Origin: Papiliotrema nemorosa
Taxonomy: Eukaryota > Basidiomycota > Tremellomycetes > Tremellales > Rhynchogastremaceae
Direction: 5' to 3'
Length of the DNA stretch: 64,000 nucleotides
Assembly: GCA_032158125.1 (NCBI GenBank)
Contig: JASKOT010000017.1
Coordinates: 1 to 64,000, forward strand
The notes under the pieces are model-generated. The model was not told the DNA's origin and searched no databases. It worked only from the letters and a program-made list of their open reading frames with translations. Every line of letters starts with the position of its first letter. Within the stretch, counting starts at the first letter, position 1. Below are positions 1 to 8,957 of the stretch, one piece after another. The position numbers were made by a program, and so were the translations under genes.

Positions 1-636
1 GGGGGGGGCTCTGGTGGGGGGGGGGGGGTTTCAAACATTCGCCCCCCCCACCCCATAAGTCCCCCCCCCCCCCCCCCCCCCCCCCCACGTCGATCCCTTT
101 GTCCCCCCTTGCTCGCCGTCTGTGGGGTGGGTGTGGTGAAAACCGCTGCGGATCCCATGCAGACTACTACGAGAGCATTGAATGCATATCACTGATTCCG
201 TCTGCATCCATCCTCACTTGGAGAAGATGGTGACCTTTTGTTCTGGACTCTGTGTGCCTATGTATTTCAGGGGAGAAGAAGGGGTTTGTAGCAACCGCCC
301 AACGCTAAGACGAAGCGTTTCACCGCCGGCCACCGTCAGATTTCCCTCTTGAAGGGTCTCAAACAATCATATCTGGGCATTCAATCGTCCACTCTTTGAA
401 CAGCCCGGAGTATAGTATCGTGCTGGTCAGTGTTGACTGCATGGTGCATCGAACTACATCGGCGGTATCCGTTTATCAGACGCGACTAGGGCGATCTCTC
501 TCCATATCACCAAACCCACACTCCCATCCATCCTTTGTCAGATCTTTGACTCCATCCTCGTTTTCGACAAGACGCATTCATGACACGATAGGCGATACTT
601 CGAGCCAGTTCCTGACCAGTCGTTCACAGGGGAAGC
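1..636. other. Window start: G/C homopolymers and presumed RhoGEF upstream region
   Basis: The first 90 bases hold G runs of 8 and 13, C runs of 8 and 4, and a 26-base C run at 61-86. The remainder up to the RhoGEF start codon at 637 has no convincing coding frame and probably holds the promoter and 5' leader. The homopolymers look like a low-complexity spot or a poorly assembled edge. I see no telomere-type repeat. Confidence 0.5.
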
Positions 637-3600
637 ATGTCGGCGGAATCATTTCAACCAACCGCGGGTCCTTCACGGCCATACCTTCAGATGCCCTTAG
701 CCCCTCCACCTCCCTCGAAATCGCCCCCACTTGCTTATTCACCTCGAGCTGATTCGAGCGAGCAGAAGTGGAATCATGAATATGGTAGTGGTCCACATAT
801 GCAAAGCTCGGCACAGGAAGATAGATCTGAAGCAACAAAACGGAACCCACTGGTGGATCTGATCGATACGGAAAGAGCCTATGTGGATCAACTGGGTTTA
901 GTGATACGGGTGAGTCTTTATTCGACATGTAACTCAGAACCTACCCCCCTTTTACTACTGCGGTGGTGACCGTTTCTATTGCAAAGCGTGTATTGACACC
1001 CCAGCGCGTGGCAGCAGCCTGGTCTCGGAAGGACTTTCCACCCCCCAAGCTCGACGCCATGTTTCGGTGCGTCGAGTCGGTGTATAGAGCAAATAGAGCA
1101 TTTGGCACAGTAATTGCAGATCCTGTCTTCTGAGTCCAGCTCACAGTGCAGAAACTCAAAGAAATTGGACCCAATCCTTCGAGTCCCAAAGCGCTCGGTG
1201 ATCTTCTGATGAGATGGGTGAGTCGAGCCTCAGATCGGAATCGAGTGCCCAAGCTCATCTATCAGATCGACGACCTGGAGCCGGCATACGCCAAGTATTC
1301 GACCACCTTCATGACAGGTTTTGACTCGTATATTCCCGTAACACGGAACACCCTTCTCCCAGGCATCCTCAACGACATCTCTGGCCTCACACCTCCTACA
1401 CCTCCTCTGACCGCCTGGTCACTCGACGCATTATTCATCCTTCCATATGCACGCTTGCGATACTATCGAAAGCTTTATGCGCGGTTATTGCGGTCGACTA
1501 AAGAAGGCAGGAGCGATCACCGGTTATTGGTTGTCGCAAATCAACGTCTGGATGCGTTGGTCTCTCAGACGGAGGCGAGGCTCGAGATCGATGTAAGCGA
1601 TGAAGAATCTGTAGACGTCTCAAGGCCTCCGAGTGGAGCGGAAAGGTCAAGAGAGCCTTCTTGGCCTGCGAATGAGCGAGTCAGCAGGACGAGCTCGGCA
1701 GCAGACAGCTCAATAGAAAGTCATTCAAAGTGGGTCTCAAAATATCACTTCATCTATTCTCTTGTCTGACCATCTAGCTTCTCACCCTTTAGCAGTCGTG
1801 TTGACGATCCAAGGACATCGGGCGGCTCGGCTGCGACCAGTGTCATGCAATCACCACAACGACGTCCCACAGTGACCGTGCCCAAAATAACCTCGGTCAC
1901 ACCAACCATTTCTACACCTACCTCTGCGACTGCCCCGCTGTCGGATCTCGAGTTGAGGATAGACCCGGAGAGGACACTCGACTTGTTCACGATGCAGATG
2001 AAGGCAAGTCGTCTGAGCTGGTCGAATCTGACGTTAAGAAATGCAAGCTGCAGATGAATCCGCCAAACTTGCCCTTCCCACGATTCTTGCGGTCATCACA
2101 CGATGTCACAGTCTATTTTAATCCGACTTCCACCGGACGACAAGTTGTCCACGCTCGAGCACATGTCTTCATACTGTCAGACCTCTTCCTTGTTGCCGAA
2201 TGGATGGAGGCGATCGACAAGGCGTCCAAAGCTCAGCAGGTCGCGCGAGAACAGCCAGAAAGGGTCGGACAAGGAGGACCCATGCCTGAGATGTGGTTGA
2301 GCTATCCACCGCTGGCGGGGAAACATCTGGTCGTGGCTGAGGGATCTCAATGTGAGTGGCGGGATACTTTGATACAGATCTGACCGATCTAGCGAACGTT
2401 TTGACCGTGACAATTATGCGGAAAGAAATCTTTGTGATACACGCCGAGTCTGAGATTGCAAGGGATCGGATGATGAAGGATTTGCTCGATTGTATAGATT
2501 TCGCATCCAATGGTGAGTGCCTAACGTCGTGAGCCACTGACGTTGTAGCGGCCCGACCGATCCCAAGCAGTCATCCCACCATGCAGACACCCGGCGATCT
2601 TCGTTCACCCTCCTCGCTCTCCGACAACCGCTCAGTCGACACCTTTCCGCCTCTCCGACATCCCAGCCCATTCTCACCCGAGTCATCGCCTTCTGCCAGT
2701 CCCCGGCCTGGTGACACGCCTCAAATCCCTCCTCCACCCATGGGCGGCAATGCTCTAGTCTCGCAGATGAACAAGTTCTCACTGGAGCCGGGAGAAACCA
2801 TAGCATGGCGCGGGGCCTCACCGGTTCCGCCTCCTCAACCACCTTCAGTCACTGGCTCCATTGGTCTACCACCTCGTGGCGCAAGCCTACGTACACGAGT
2901 GCCTTCTGGTCCTCCGGTTCCCGGTCCACCTCAGATGCCGGTCATGCCCCACAACCATCATTCCGATCCGTCTCTACAGCAGTATCAGAATCAAGGGGCG
3001 AGTATACCACGTTCTGCTTCGGGACGATCGGTACAATCAGCGCCACGACCAATCGAGCAAGATCTACCTCCTGTCCCAGCCATGCGTGGTCCTGGCTCCC
3101 ACCTTTCTGAGGGCGGCATGCCTGGAGCAATGTCTGGCCATCACCCACCCAACCGATCTCGATCAGCTGAACCGCTTCGACTCATCCCTCCAGATCCTCC
3201 TTCAGCACGATTCTCCAATTTCCCTGATCTGCCTGGAAACGCAGCCCTGGCAGCCAATCAGCTCGACGACTCGCCACCTGCTTCACCTGTCGAGGAAGAG
3301 GCGGCTACGTTGACCGGTCCAGCGGTCATCTCGGCGCAAATGAAGTGTAAAATCTTCTTGAAGCAATCACATCAACAATGGAAAGCGCTTGGTTCTGGTA
3401 AACTAAAGCTGTACGCGCAAGCTCAGGGAAACGTCAAGCAATTAGTGGTCGAGTCGGACTCCTCATCCAAGGCTATGCTTATCTCGACCATTGTGTTGAC
3501 CGACGGGGTGGAGAGGGTAGCCAAGACGGGTGTGGCGGTGGAGATCAGTGATAGAGGGAAGCGGACGGGCATAATCTACATGATCCAGCTGAGGAACGAG

Positions 3601-3663
3601 AACTCTGCAGCGGGCCTCTTTGAGAGTTTATTGGCGGGCAGTGATCGTGCAGTTGGAAGATGA
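637..3663 (+). CDS. Rho guanine-nucleotide exchange factor (DH-PH domain protein)
   Basis: Likely activates a Rho/Cdc42-family GTPase at the cell cortex. The start at 637 is the first ATG in frame with the conserved part. Exon 1 (637-909) ends inside the first helix of a DH domain (NPLVDLIDTERAYVDQL). The next exons, from 987 and about 1152, continue the DH helices (KLKEIGPNP...LGDLLMRW and LPYARLRYYRKLYARLL). A linker leads to a PH-like segment (RTLDLFTMQMK ... HVFILSDLFLVAEWM, about 1960-2220). After a long Pro/Ser-rich region, the last 110 residues form a compact domain (MKCKIFLKQSHQQWKALGSG ... AGLFESLLAG) that looks PH/EVH1-like by pattern only. No CNH domain is present, which argues against a Rom2-type factor. 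A Bud3-like or lineage-specific RhoGEF is possible. At least six short introns. A 3'-end fragment of this gene is repeated at 6110-6264. Confidence 0.8.
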
Positions 3664-3795
3664 GCCTATACGTTAATGCATAAAGTCGTCATCGGTCTAC
3701 AAAGAACCATCAATCATCAAATCGAGTAGCATATACAACCATTCTGGAGGGATCAACGAGGCGGCCTGATGAGCACCTACCAGTCTGTGAATACC

Positions 3796-4584
3796 TTAGT
3801 GCCCGCCAAGGTGGTGCCAAATCAATCGGGATTTGCTCTCTTTCTCTCCAGGCACATCCAGGCCGTAAGCCACGAGCACTTCATCCAGTATTTTGGGTGG
3901 GAAATCATTGATATCAATGAGGCTCGTGATCTTAGAGTTCACGAATTTGCGCTTGGTGTGAGTGAGGATGCAAGCTGAGTGGCTGAACACTCACCGGTAG
4001 CTGATGTTCCGAATCTGGCTTGACAGGCAAGGGTCGCATTGGCTGTAGGAGCACCGCGTTTCTCTGGTTCTGAGCCTGCCATACATCAGCTTCGTCCCCC
4101 GGCCAAGGTACTGCTACTGCCAGAAGACATACTCTGGCACGATTCTCCTTCGCCTCATGGTCCAAGGTCTTGAGCGTCCTATCCATGTCGTCGAGCTTGT
4201 CTAGCCGAGTGAGGATCTTATCGACCTTTGCTTCGATCTCAGCCATCCGTGCCGTTGGTAAGATCTCTCCTGTCCGAAGCGTCAGTGCTCATATTGCTTC
4301 AGCGAAAGTGGAAAACTCGCACGTGAGCCATTGACGTCCGCTCGCAAGCCAGAGATCTGTTGTTTGGTATGGAGCGGAAGAGTGGTGCCTTCAGCAGCCA
4401 GCTCAAATCGAGTCGTATCATTGGCCATGGCGTCGGTCGTTGGTATGGGAAGAGAATCATTTTCGTGGATGGTTGGATGATTCTCAGTGGAAATCAAGCT
4501 CCCAGGCAAACCGAGGTCTCTGATGTCCTGCGGTTTGACGATATGTGAAGGTTCTTGGGGTTCTTGTGGTCGGGGTTCTGCCAT
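3796..4584 (-). CDS. PHQLP/LGG family protein, copy 1 (unknown function)
   Basis: Not recognised. Four exons encode about 210 residues, starting at the ATG at 4584-4582. Exon 1 (4323-4584) carries the family N-terminus (LGLPGSL ... PTIHENDSLPIPTTDAM ... QQISGLRADV). The first intron splits an Arg codon after its first base. Exon 2 is a Lys/Glu/Leu-rich coiled coil (AEIEAKVDKILTRLDKLDDM). Exon 3 ends in RPLPVKPDSEHQLP. Exon 4 carries PPKILDEVLVAYGL and then LIWHHLGGH before the stop. The last two introns are phase 0. All four splice pairs are canonical GT-AG and the frame is intact, so this copy looks functional. It is convergent with the RhoGEF gene, 132 bp from its stop. The C-terminal helix-loop-helix recalls a SAP-like fold, which is only an inference. 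Confidence 0.7.
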
Positions 4585-4625
4585 GTTGATCGAATGAAAG
4601 TGCAAACACTGAAAAGAACCTACCG

Positions 4626-4632
4626 TGTTTAC
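4626..4632 (-). promoter_or_regulatory. GTAAACA motif in the leader of family copy 1
   Basis: On the gene strand the leader reads GCGTAAACACGGTAGGTT about 40 bases before the ATG. The same block occurs before copy 3 at 7199-7205 (GTGTAAACACGGTAGGTT). GTAAACA matches the forkhead-type consensus; a regulatory role is inferred. Confidence 0.35.
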
Positions 4633-4713
4633 GCTCAGTCAATGAACCCCCCTTGCGTTTCAGAGGGACGTCGATGCCAACTTATGACCACCGCGACGAG
4701 AAGTCAACACCGT

Positions 4714-4719
4714 CACGTG
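4714..4719. promoter_or_regulatory. CACGTG element upstream of family copy 1
   Basis: A palindromic CACGTG lies 130 bp upstream of the copy 1 ATG. Copies 2 and 3 have the same hexamer at nearly the same distance (134 and 138 bp). CACGTG is the site of Cbf1/Pho4-type bHLH factors in fungi. Confidence 0.45.
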
Positions 4720-4883
4720 AAATCAACGGTCACGACCGCCAAAAGTCAGTCGACAACTGATAGTCGATCAGTTTTCTATTATCATCATCGAAATGGGGAT
4801 AGATGAAGTATGTATCATATCCATGTCATCGATGGTCATGTCGACCGTGTCACGATCCATCATTCGTCTATTCGATTCGATAA

Positions 4884-4909
4884 TACAGGAGACTTGTACA
4901 GGAGACTTG
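4884..4909. repeat. 13-bp perfect tandem duplication
   Basis: TACAGGAGACTTG occurs twice head to tail (4884-4896 and 4897-4909) between family copies 1 and 2. It may be a local slippage product. Confidence 0.8.
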
Positions 4910-4929
4910 TGCCGCGGTCCGCTCGGAAC

Positions 4930-4946
4930 CCTTCAGTGACTGAAGG
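4930..4946. repeat. Short inverted repeat
   Basis: CCTTCAG-TGA-CTGAAGG is a 7-bp perfect stem with a 3-base loop, about 90 bp beyond the copy 2 stop codon. It may be part of the copy 2 3' end or chance. Confidence 0.5.
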
Positions 4947-5031
4947 TCAAGACTCGTTCATTCGTACAACATTTACATGCTGATGATGGGAGCTACAGTT
5001 CAGCTCGGTCAGCCTCAACAGGCTCACGACT

Positions 5032-5904
5032 CTATTGAATGACCGGATTCCCACCGATATATACCCATATGACTATCGCTTTCGCGACATCATTTGCGCC
5101 CTGGTCGACAATCAGGCCGTAAGCAGAAATCACGTCGTCCAAGACGGCGACGGGCAATACGGCTGCGATGGTCGCCGCATCAGGCCAAGTTCTGGCCTCG
5201 AATTGACCCTGTTTAGTCAATCTGCGAGGTCGGCTTCGGCAACTATAATCTCACGAAATGAGGATATCGAAACCGATGTCGATGCGAAACAGGTAAGGCC
5301 GTCAGTGGCTGCTGCCTTTGCAGGTTAAGCCGATTCATAGCCTACAGGCGTTAGTTACTGGACCCCCATTGCAGCATTTATCTGGACATACAATCGTAGA
5401 CTGAAGGTTGAAAGCGCGTCGAACTTCCCCCGCCAATTTCTCTTGTTTCCTATTCAATCGTCGTAGTCCTCGTTCCAAGCGACCTTCCACTTGTTGCAAG
5501 CGATCTTCCACTCGTTCGAGCCTGTTGTTCGTCTCCCGGACTTCATCTGTCAATCCTCTGATACCCTCCAGAACCCGTGCGATATCATCGCCTCCGCCAG
5601 GGGCCCCTATTCGCAGCGTCAACAAGCACTCTTCAGCCCTCGCAAAATCAGAAAAGTACATACGCGAGCAGATGACTTTCGCTCGGAGGTTGGAGATAGC
5701 CCTTTTGGTTGGCTTCGGGAGCTCCGACCTCAAGGCGGTCCCTTCAAGGGCCGAGATTTCGTGAACCATCGCATCCGTGACAGGTAGGGGCAAGTAGTCT
5801 TGATTGTAGATGGTAGGATAGGCCGAGGTGGACAACAAGCCAGGCTGACTAAGTCGCCTGACTGCCAGTGGAATGTCGATTCGTGGTGGTTGTTGGGCTG
5901 CCAT
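5032..5904 (-). CDS. PHQLP/LGG family protein, copy 2 (unknown function)
   Basis: Not recognised. Four exons give about 240 residues from the ATG at 5904-5902. The N-terminus (MAAQQPPRIDIPLAVRRLSQ ... PTIYNQDYLPLPVTDAM) is very close to copy 3. Intron 1 follows a single C of an Arg codon, as in copies 1 and 3. Exon 2 is the longest coiled coil of the family (LTDEVRETNNRLERVEDRLQ ... LRRLNRKQEKLAGEVRRAF). Exon 3 keeps the ALPV part of the signature but has HRHRFRYPHF where others have GAPHQLP, so the motif has diverged. Exon 4 has LPVAVLDDVISAYGL and AIVIWVYIGGNP. All junctions are GT-AG with phases 1, 0 and 0. The promoter shares long blocks with copy 3. Confidence 0.7.
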
Positions 5905-6037
5905 GTCAGTGGAGTGAAGTGCAAATGTATGAAAAACACATGCCTTGTTCGCGATCAATATACCATCCCCTTGCGTTTCAGAGGGGGGCTTTGAAGGCTA
6001 CGAGTACGACCACCGCGACCATCAACGCCCTCTACAT

Positions 6038-6043
6038 CACGTG
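6038..6043. promoter_or_regulatory. CACGTG element upstream of family copy 2
   Basis: CACGTG within ACATCACGTGACATC, 134 bp before the copy 2 ATG. Copy 3 has ATCACGTGACATC at 7293-7305, so the flanks are conserved too. Confidence 0.5.
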
Positions 6044-6058
6044 ACATCCCTCACCTCG

Positions 6059-6109
6059 GCCAAAATTCCAGATGACAACGTTTCTATCGTATATCATCTC
6101 TGACTAATC
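6059..6109. repeat. Promoter block shared by family copies 2 and 3
   Basis: GCCAAAATTCCAGATGACAA followed by CGTTTCTATCGTATATCATC here matches, with few changes, the block at 7319-7367 upstream of copy 3. The similarity stops where the RhoGEF-derived fragment begins at 6110, which marks a duplication junction. Confidence 0.7.
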
Positions 6110-6264
6110 GAGAGAGTAGCCAAGACGGGGGTGGCGGTGGAGATGAGTGACAGAGGGAAGCGGACGGGCATAATCTACATGATACAGCTGAGGAACGAGA
6201 ACTCTGCAGCGGGCCTCTTTGAGAGTTTATTGGCGGGTAGTGATCGTGCAGCGGGCAGATGAGC
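6110..6264 (+). pseudogene. Duplicated 3'-terminal fragment of the RhoGEF gene
   Basis: These 155 bases match 3511-3665, the last 50 codons plus stop of the RhoGEF gene, at 146 of 155 positions by my hand alignment (about 94%). The frame is open to the same TGA. Of eight changed codons, six are silent; the others are Ile to Met and Val to Ala. There is no upstream RhoGEF sequence: the left edge joins the promoter block of family copy 2. The fragment sits 61 bp from the copy 3 stop, as the true RhoGEF end sits beside copy 1, so it was probably carried along when a family gene was duplicated. Confidence 0.85.
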
Positions 6265-6325
6265 AATGTACATTTATGCATTCGTGTGTTGCATACGGAC
6301 ATCGCCACCTATCGCGAGAGGAAGA

Positions 6326-7157
6326 TCACAAAAACAGCAGACACAGCCGTGTTGTTGGATCATGAGTCTGAATCTCAGCATAGCACCGAAATGAGCACCT
6401 ACATGCCTCGATAACGGTTGTGCCACCGCCAAGATGTTTCCAAATCGCTTGTGTTTTGAAATCTTTGTCGGCGCCTACCGGGATATACAGCGCGTACGCT
6501 CGAATGACAGCATTAAGCACACGGACTGGGAGAGCGCGAATCTCGCTGGATTTCTCAAATGTGGCATTCCCAAATTCAGGCTTGATGTCAATCCACAACC
6601 TCGAGATCGCGTGGCAGTCCGAGACTTACAGGCAGTTGATGTGGCGCACCGGGCCTGACAGGAAGAGGATGCAAAGCCTCTCGGAAGAACCCTCTGGATC
6701 GATTCGCAGTCTGCCCTGCATTAGTCCCGACCATTCGACCTGACTGCACCACGATGTACCCTGACGGACTCCAGATTCTCTCGATAGTCAAGCTTGGAGT
6801 TGATTTCATGAAGCGCATTCATGACCTCAGCATGTTGACCCGCCGCTGCGACGACGCCTATTCGACGCGTCAGTATTCGGACCCAAGCCTCAGACACATC
6901 AGAGACTACTCACGAGCGCCGATGACGTCCGCTCGCAAGCCAGAGATTTGTTCTTTGACCTGATCCGGAAGTTGGGAGATCTCAGCAGCCAGTTCCAATC
7001 GAGCAACGTCGTGAACCATGGCGTTCGTCGTTGGCATAGGAAAGAAATCTTGTCCATGAATGGTCAGGTAGCCTTCGGTGGGCTGCAAGCTCGCAGGCAG
7101 ACTGAGATCTTTGACCGCTTGTGGGATTTCGATACGTTGAGGTTGCTGGGCTGCCAT
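6326..7157 (-). CDS. PHQLP/LGG family protein, copy 3 (unknown function)
   Basis: Not recognised. Starts at the ATG at 7157-7155 with MAAQQPQRIEIPQAVKDLSL, nearly the copy 2 start. Exon 1 continues with PTIHGQDFFPMPTTNAM and ends QISGLRADVIGA plus a split Arg codon. Exon 2 is short (EVMNALHEINSKLDYRENLE). Exon 3 has the cleanest signature, HPLPVRPGAPHQLP. Exon 4 has ALPVRVLNAVIRAYALYIPV and KTQAIWKHLGGGT. Intron phases are 1, 0, 0. The frame runs on for about 30 residues past the LGG motif to a TGA at 6326, longer than copies 1 and 2, so a further small intron or a slightly different end is possible. Divergent from HIS1 across 374 bp. Confidence 0.7.
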
Positions 7158-7198
7158 ATTATTCGAATGAAGTGCAAACACAGAAAAGTAACCTACCG

Positions 7199-7205
7199 TG
7201 TTTAC
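7199..7205 (-). promoter_or_regulatory. GTAAACA motif in the leader of family copy 3
   Basis: On the gene strand, GTGTAAACACGGTAGGTT lies about 40 bases before the ATG, matching the copy 1 leader. Copy 2 lacks the exact motif. Confidence 0.35.
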
Positions 7206-7294
7206 ACTTTATCAATCGACCCCCTTGTCTTCTAAGAAGAGGGTTGGATGAACGCCCGAGAAGTCAACAATAATCGACACGCCTCCCTCTTTAT

Positions 7295-7300
7295 CACGTG
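7295..7300. promoter_or_regulatory. CACGTG element between family copy 3 and HIS1
   Basis: CACGTG 138 bp upstream of copy 3 and 232 bp upstream of HIS1. The surrounding bases match the copy 2 promoter, so it most likely belongs to the family gene, though it lies in a shared divergent promoter. Confidence 0.45.
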
Positions 7301-7531
7301 ACATCTCGCACCTCGCATCCGCCAAAATCCAAGAATGACAACGTTTCTACCCTATATCATCTCTAATTAATTCGACTACCTCGACTGCTTCACCAAAATC
7401 GATTCAGTTCCCGCCGTTGTAACCGTCTTTAGAGAAGCGTCGGATTACCTATAGCTCAAAAATCGGCAGACCTCGCTGCGGTCAAATAGGAAAATCCCTT
7501 CGAGTCGACCGATCATAATTATCTTTTTAAA

Positions 7532-8759
7532 ATGTCGCCCTCTGCAGTCAACACCTCTCCTTCAGAGCCTATCACTCCATCGGAGCTCTCCTCATCCACT
7601 ATCAACCTTCCACCTCAAGGATCTCAATCTTCGAAATCGAGATTCGGTGTGGAGAGTGCGATGAGCATGCTGGTTGACAGTTTGCAAAATCGACTGTTGT
7701 TGGCCGTCCCGAAGAAGGGTCGACTGATGGAGAAGACTCTGGAATTGCTCGCTGGTGAGCTGCTTTGAGCGAAAAGAGAATCTCACACTACAGGTGCGGA
7801 CATCAAATATAACCGAGCGCACCGGCTGGACGTTGCCCTCGTCCAAAATCACCCCATCGCTTTGTGAGCACATCCAACATGAACCTGAATGAATACGTGC
7901 TCATGCCTAGGGTATTCCTCCCCGCTGCTGATATCCCTCGTTTCGTCGCTTTGGGATCAGTGGCACTCGGTATCACAGGTCAAGATGTCATTGCCGAGTC
8001 TACCCACGCCGACCAAATCACCGAACTTTTACCCCTCGGGTTCGGTAAATGCTCATTACAAGTCCAAGTTCCGGTGTCGGGACCCATGCAATCGATAGAG
8101 CAGTTGGCAGGCGGTCGAATCGCGACCAGCTTTGAGGTCCTTGCTGGAGAGCTGTTCAAGGCTGTCGATGAGCGTGTAGGCGGTAAGCCGACAGCGGTCG
8201 AATACGTCGGTGGAAGTGTAGAGGCCGCCTGCGCGCTGGGGATGGCAGATGGTATAGGTGAGTCTAGCAAGATTGAGTAGGTGGATCATGCTAACTCAAC
8301 AGTCGACCTTGTCGGTGAGTTGTCATGGATGCGGTGACAGTAATGTCAAGCTGACTGATAGAATCCGGTGATACTATGCGAGCCGCAGGTCTTCACGCCA
8401 TTCACACCCTGATGACTTCGGAAGCCGTCCTCATTACGTCTAGAACTCCCCACGCATCTCTCACTCCGCAACTGGCACCTATCATCCCCTTGATCAAATC
8501 TCGGTTCGCCGGTGTTCTCGCTGCCAAGCGATACATGTATATTTCCTACAATATCAAACGGGAGTCTCTGTCCGAGGCGCTCAAGATCACCCCTGGTCGA
8601 AGGGCACCCACGGTCAGTCCGCTGGACGAGGAAGGATGGGTGGCTGTCAGTGCTATGATTGAGCGAAAGGCAATGGCCAACGCCATGGACAGTTTGGAGA
8701 AGACGGGAGCGGAAGATATCTTGGTCTTTGCATTGGACAACTGCCGAGTAGGCGTTTGA
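7532..8759 (+). CDS. HIS1: ATP phosphoribosyltransferase
   Basis: Catalyses the first step of histidine synthesis, joining ATP and PRPP. Five exons. The protein starts with a Ser/Thr-rich leader of about 50 residues, then the N-terminal catalytic lobe (NRLLLAVPKKGRLMEKTLEL, LGSVALGITGQDV, ELLPLGFGKCSLQVQVP). The PRPP-binding region is GGRIATSFEVLAGELF, with VEYVGGSVEAACALGMADGI and DLVESGDTMRAAGL after it. The C-terminus (KRYMYISYNI ... VSAMIERKAMANAMDSLEKT) is the regulatory domain of the long HisG form, which binds histidine as a feedback inhibitor. All four introns are canonical; they fall after 'LLAG', in 'IAL', after 'ADGI' and after 'VDLV'. The gene is intact and sits between two copies of the unknown family. 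Confidence 0.95.
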
Positions 8760-8957
8760 TCTGTCTTACCGGAAGGTCCATAGCATATGCATGGATGAAT
8801 CGCCCATGGCAGATTGATACAGGCATTGCCAAAGCCGATGCAGGGTTTGCTTCGCCTGCAAAACGGACTCGTTTGACACCTCCGTGCATCCACAGTGACC
8901 GTCTCGACGATCCATCATCTTCTTTGTTTGTCCTTGGTCTCGATAGTCGGGTTGAAG

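Larger units (their letters stand above)
4585..5031. other. Intergenic: promoter of copy 1 and 3' flank of copy 2
   Basis: This gap holds the copy 1 leader and CACGTG promoter, then a perfect 13-bp tandem duplication at 4884-4909 and a short hairpin at 4930-4946. I see no gene, and no RhoGEF-derived fragment like the one beside copy 3. Confidence 0.6.
7158..7531. other. Divergent promoter region, copy 3 / HIS1
   Basis: 374 bp with no gene. The half nearest copy 3 holds the family leader, CACGTG and the block shared with the copy 2 promoter (7319-7367). The HIS1-proximal part is A/T richer and has no motif I recognise. Confidence 0.6.

Noticed and set aside
1..100. Possible telomere or subtelomere at the window start
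   Set aside because: The runs are pure G or C with no TTAGGG-type repeat unit, and ordinary conserved genes begin within 700 bp.
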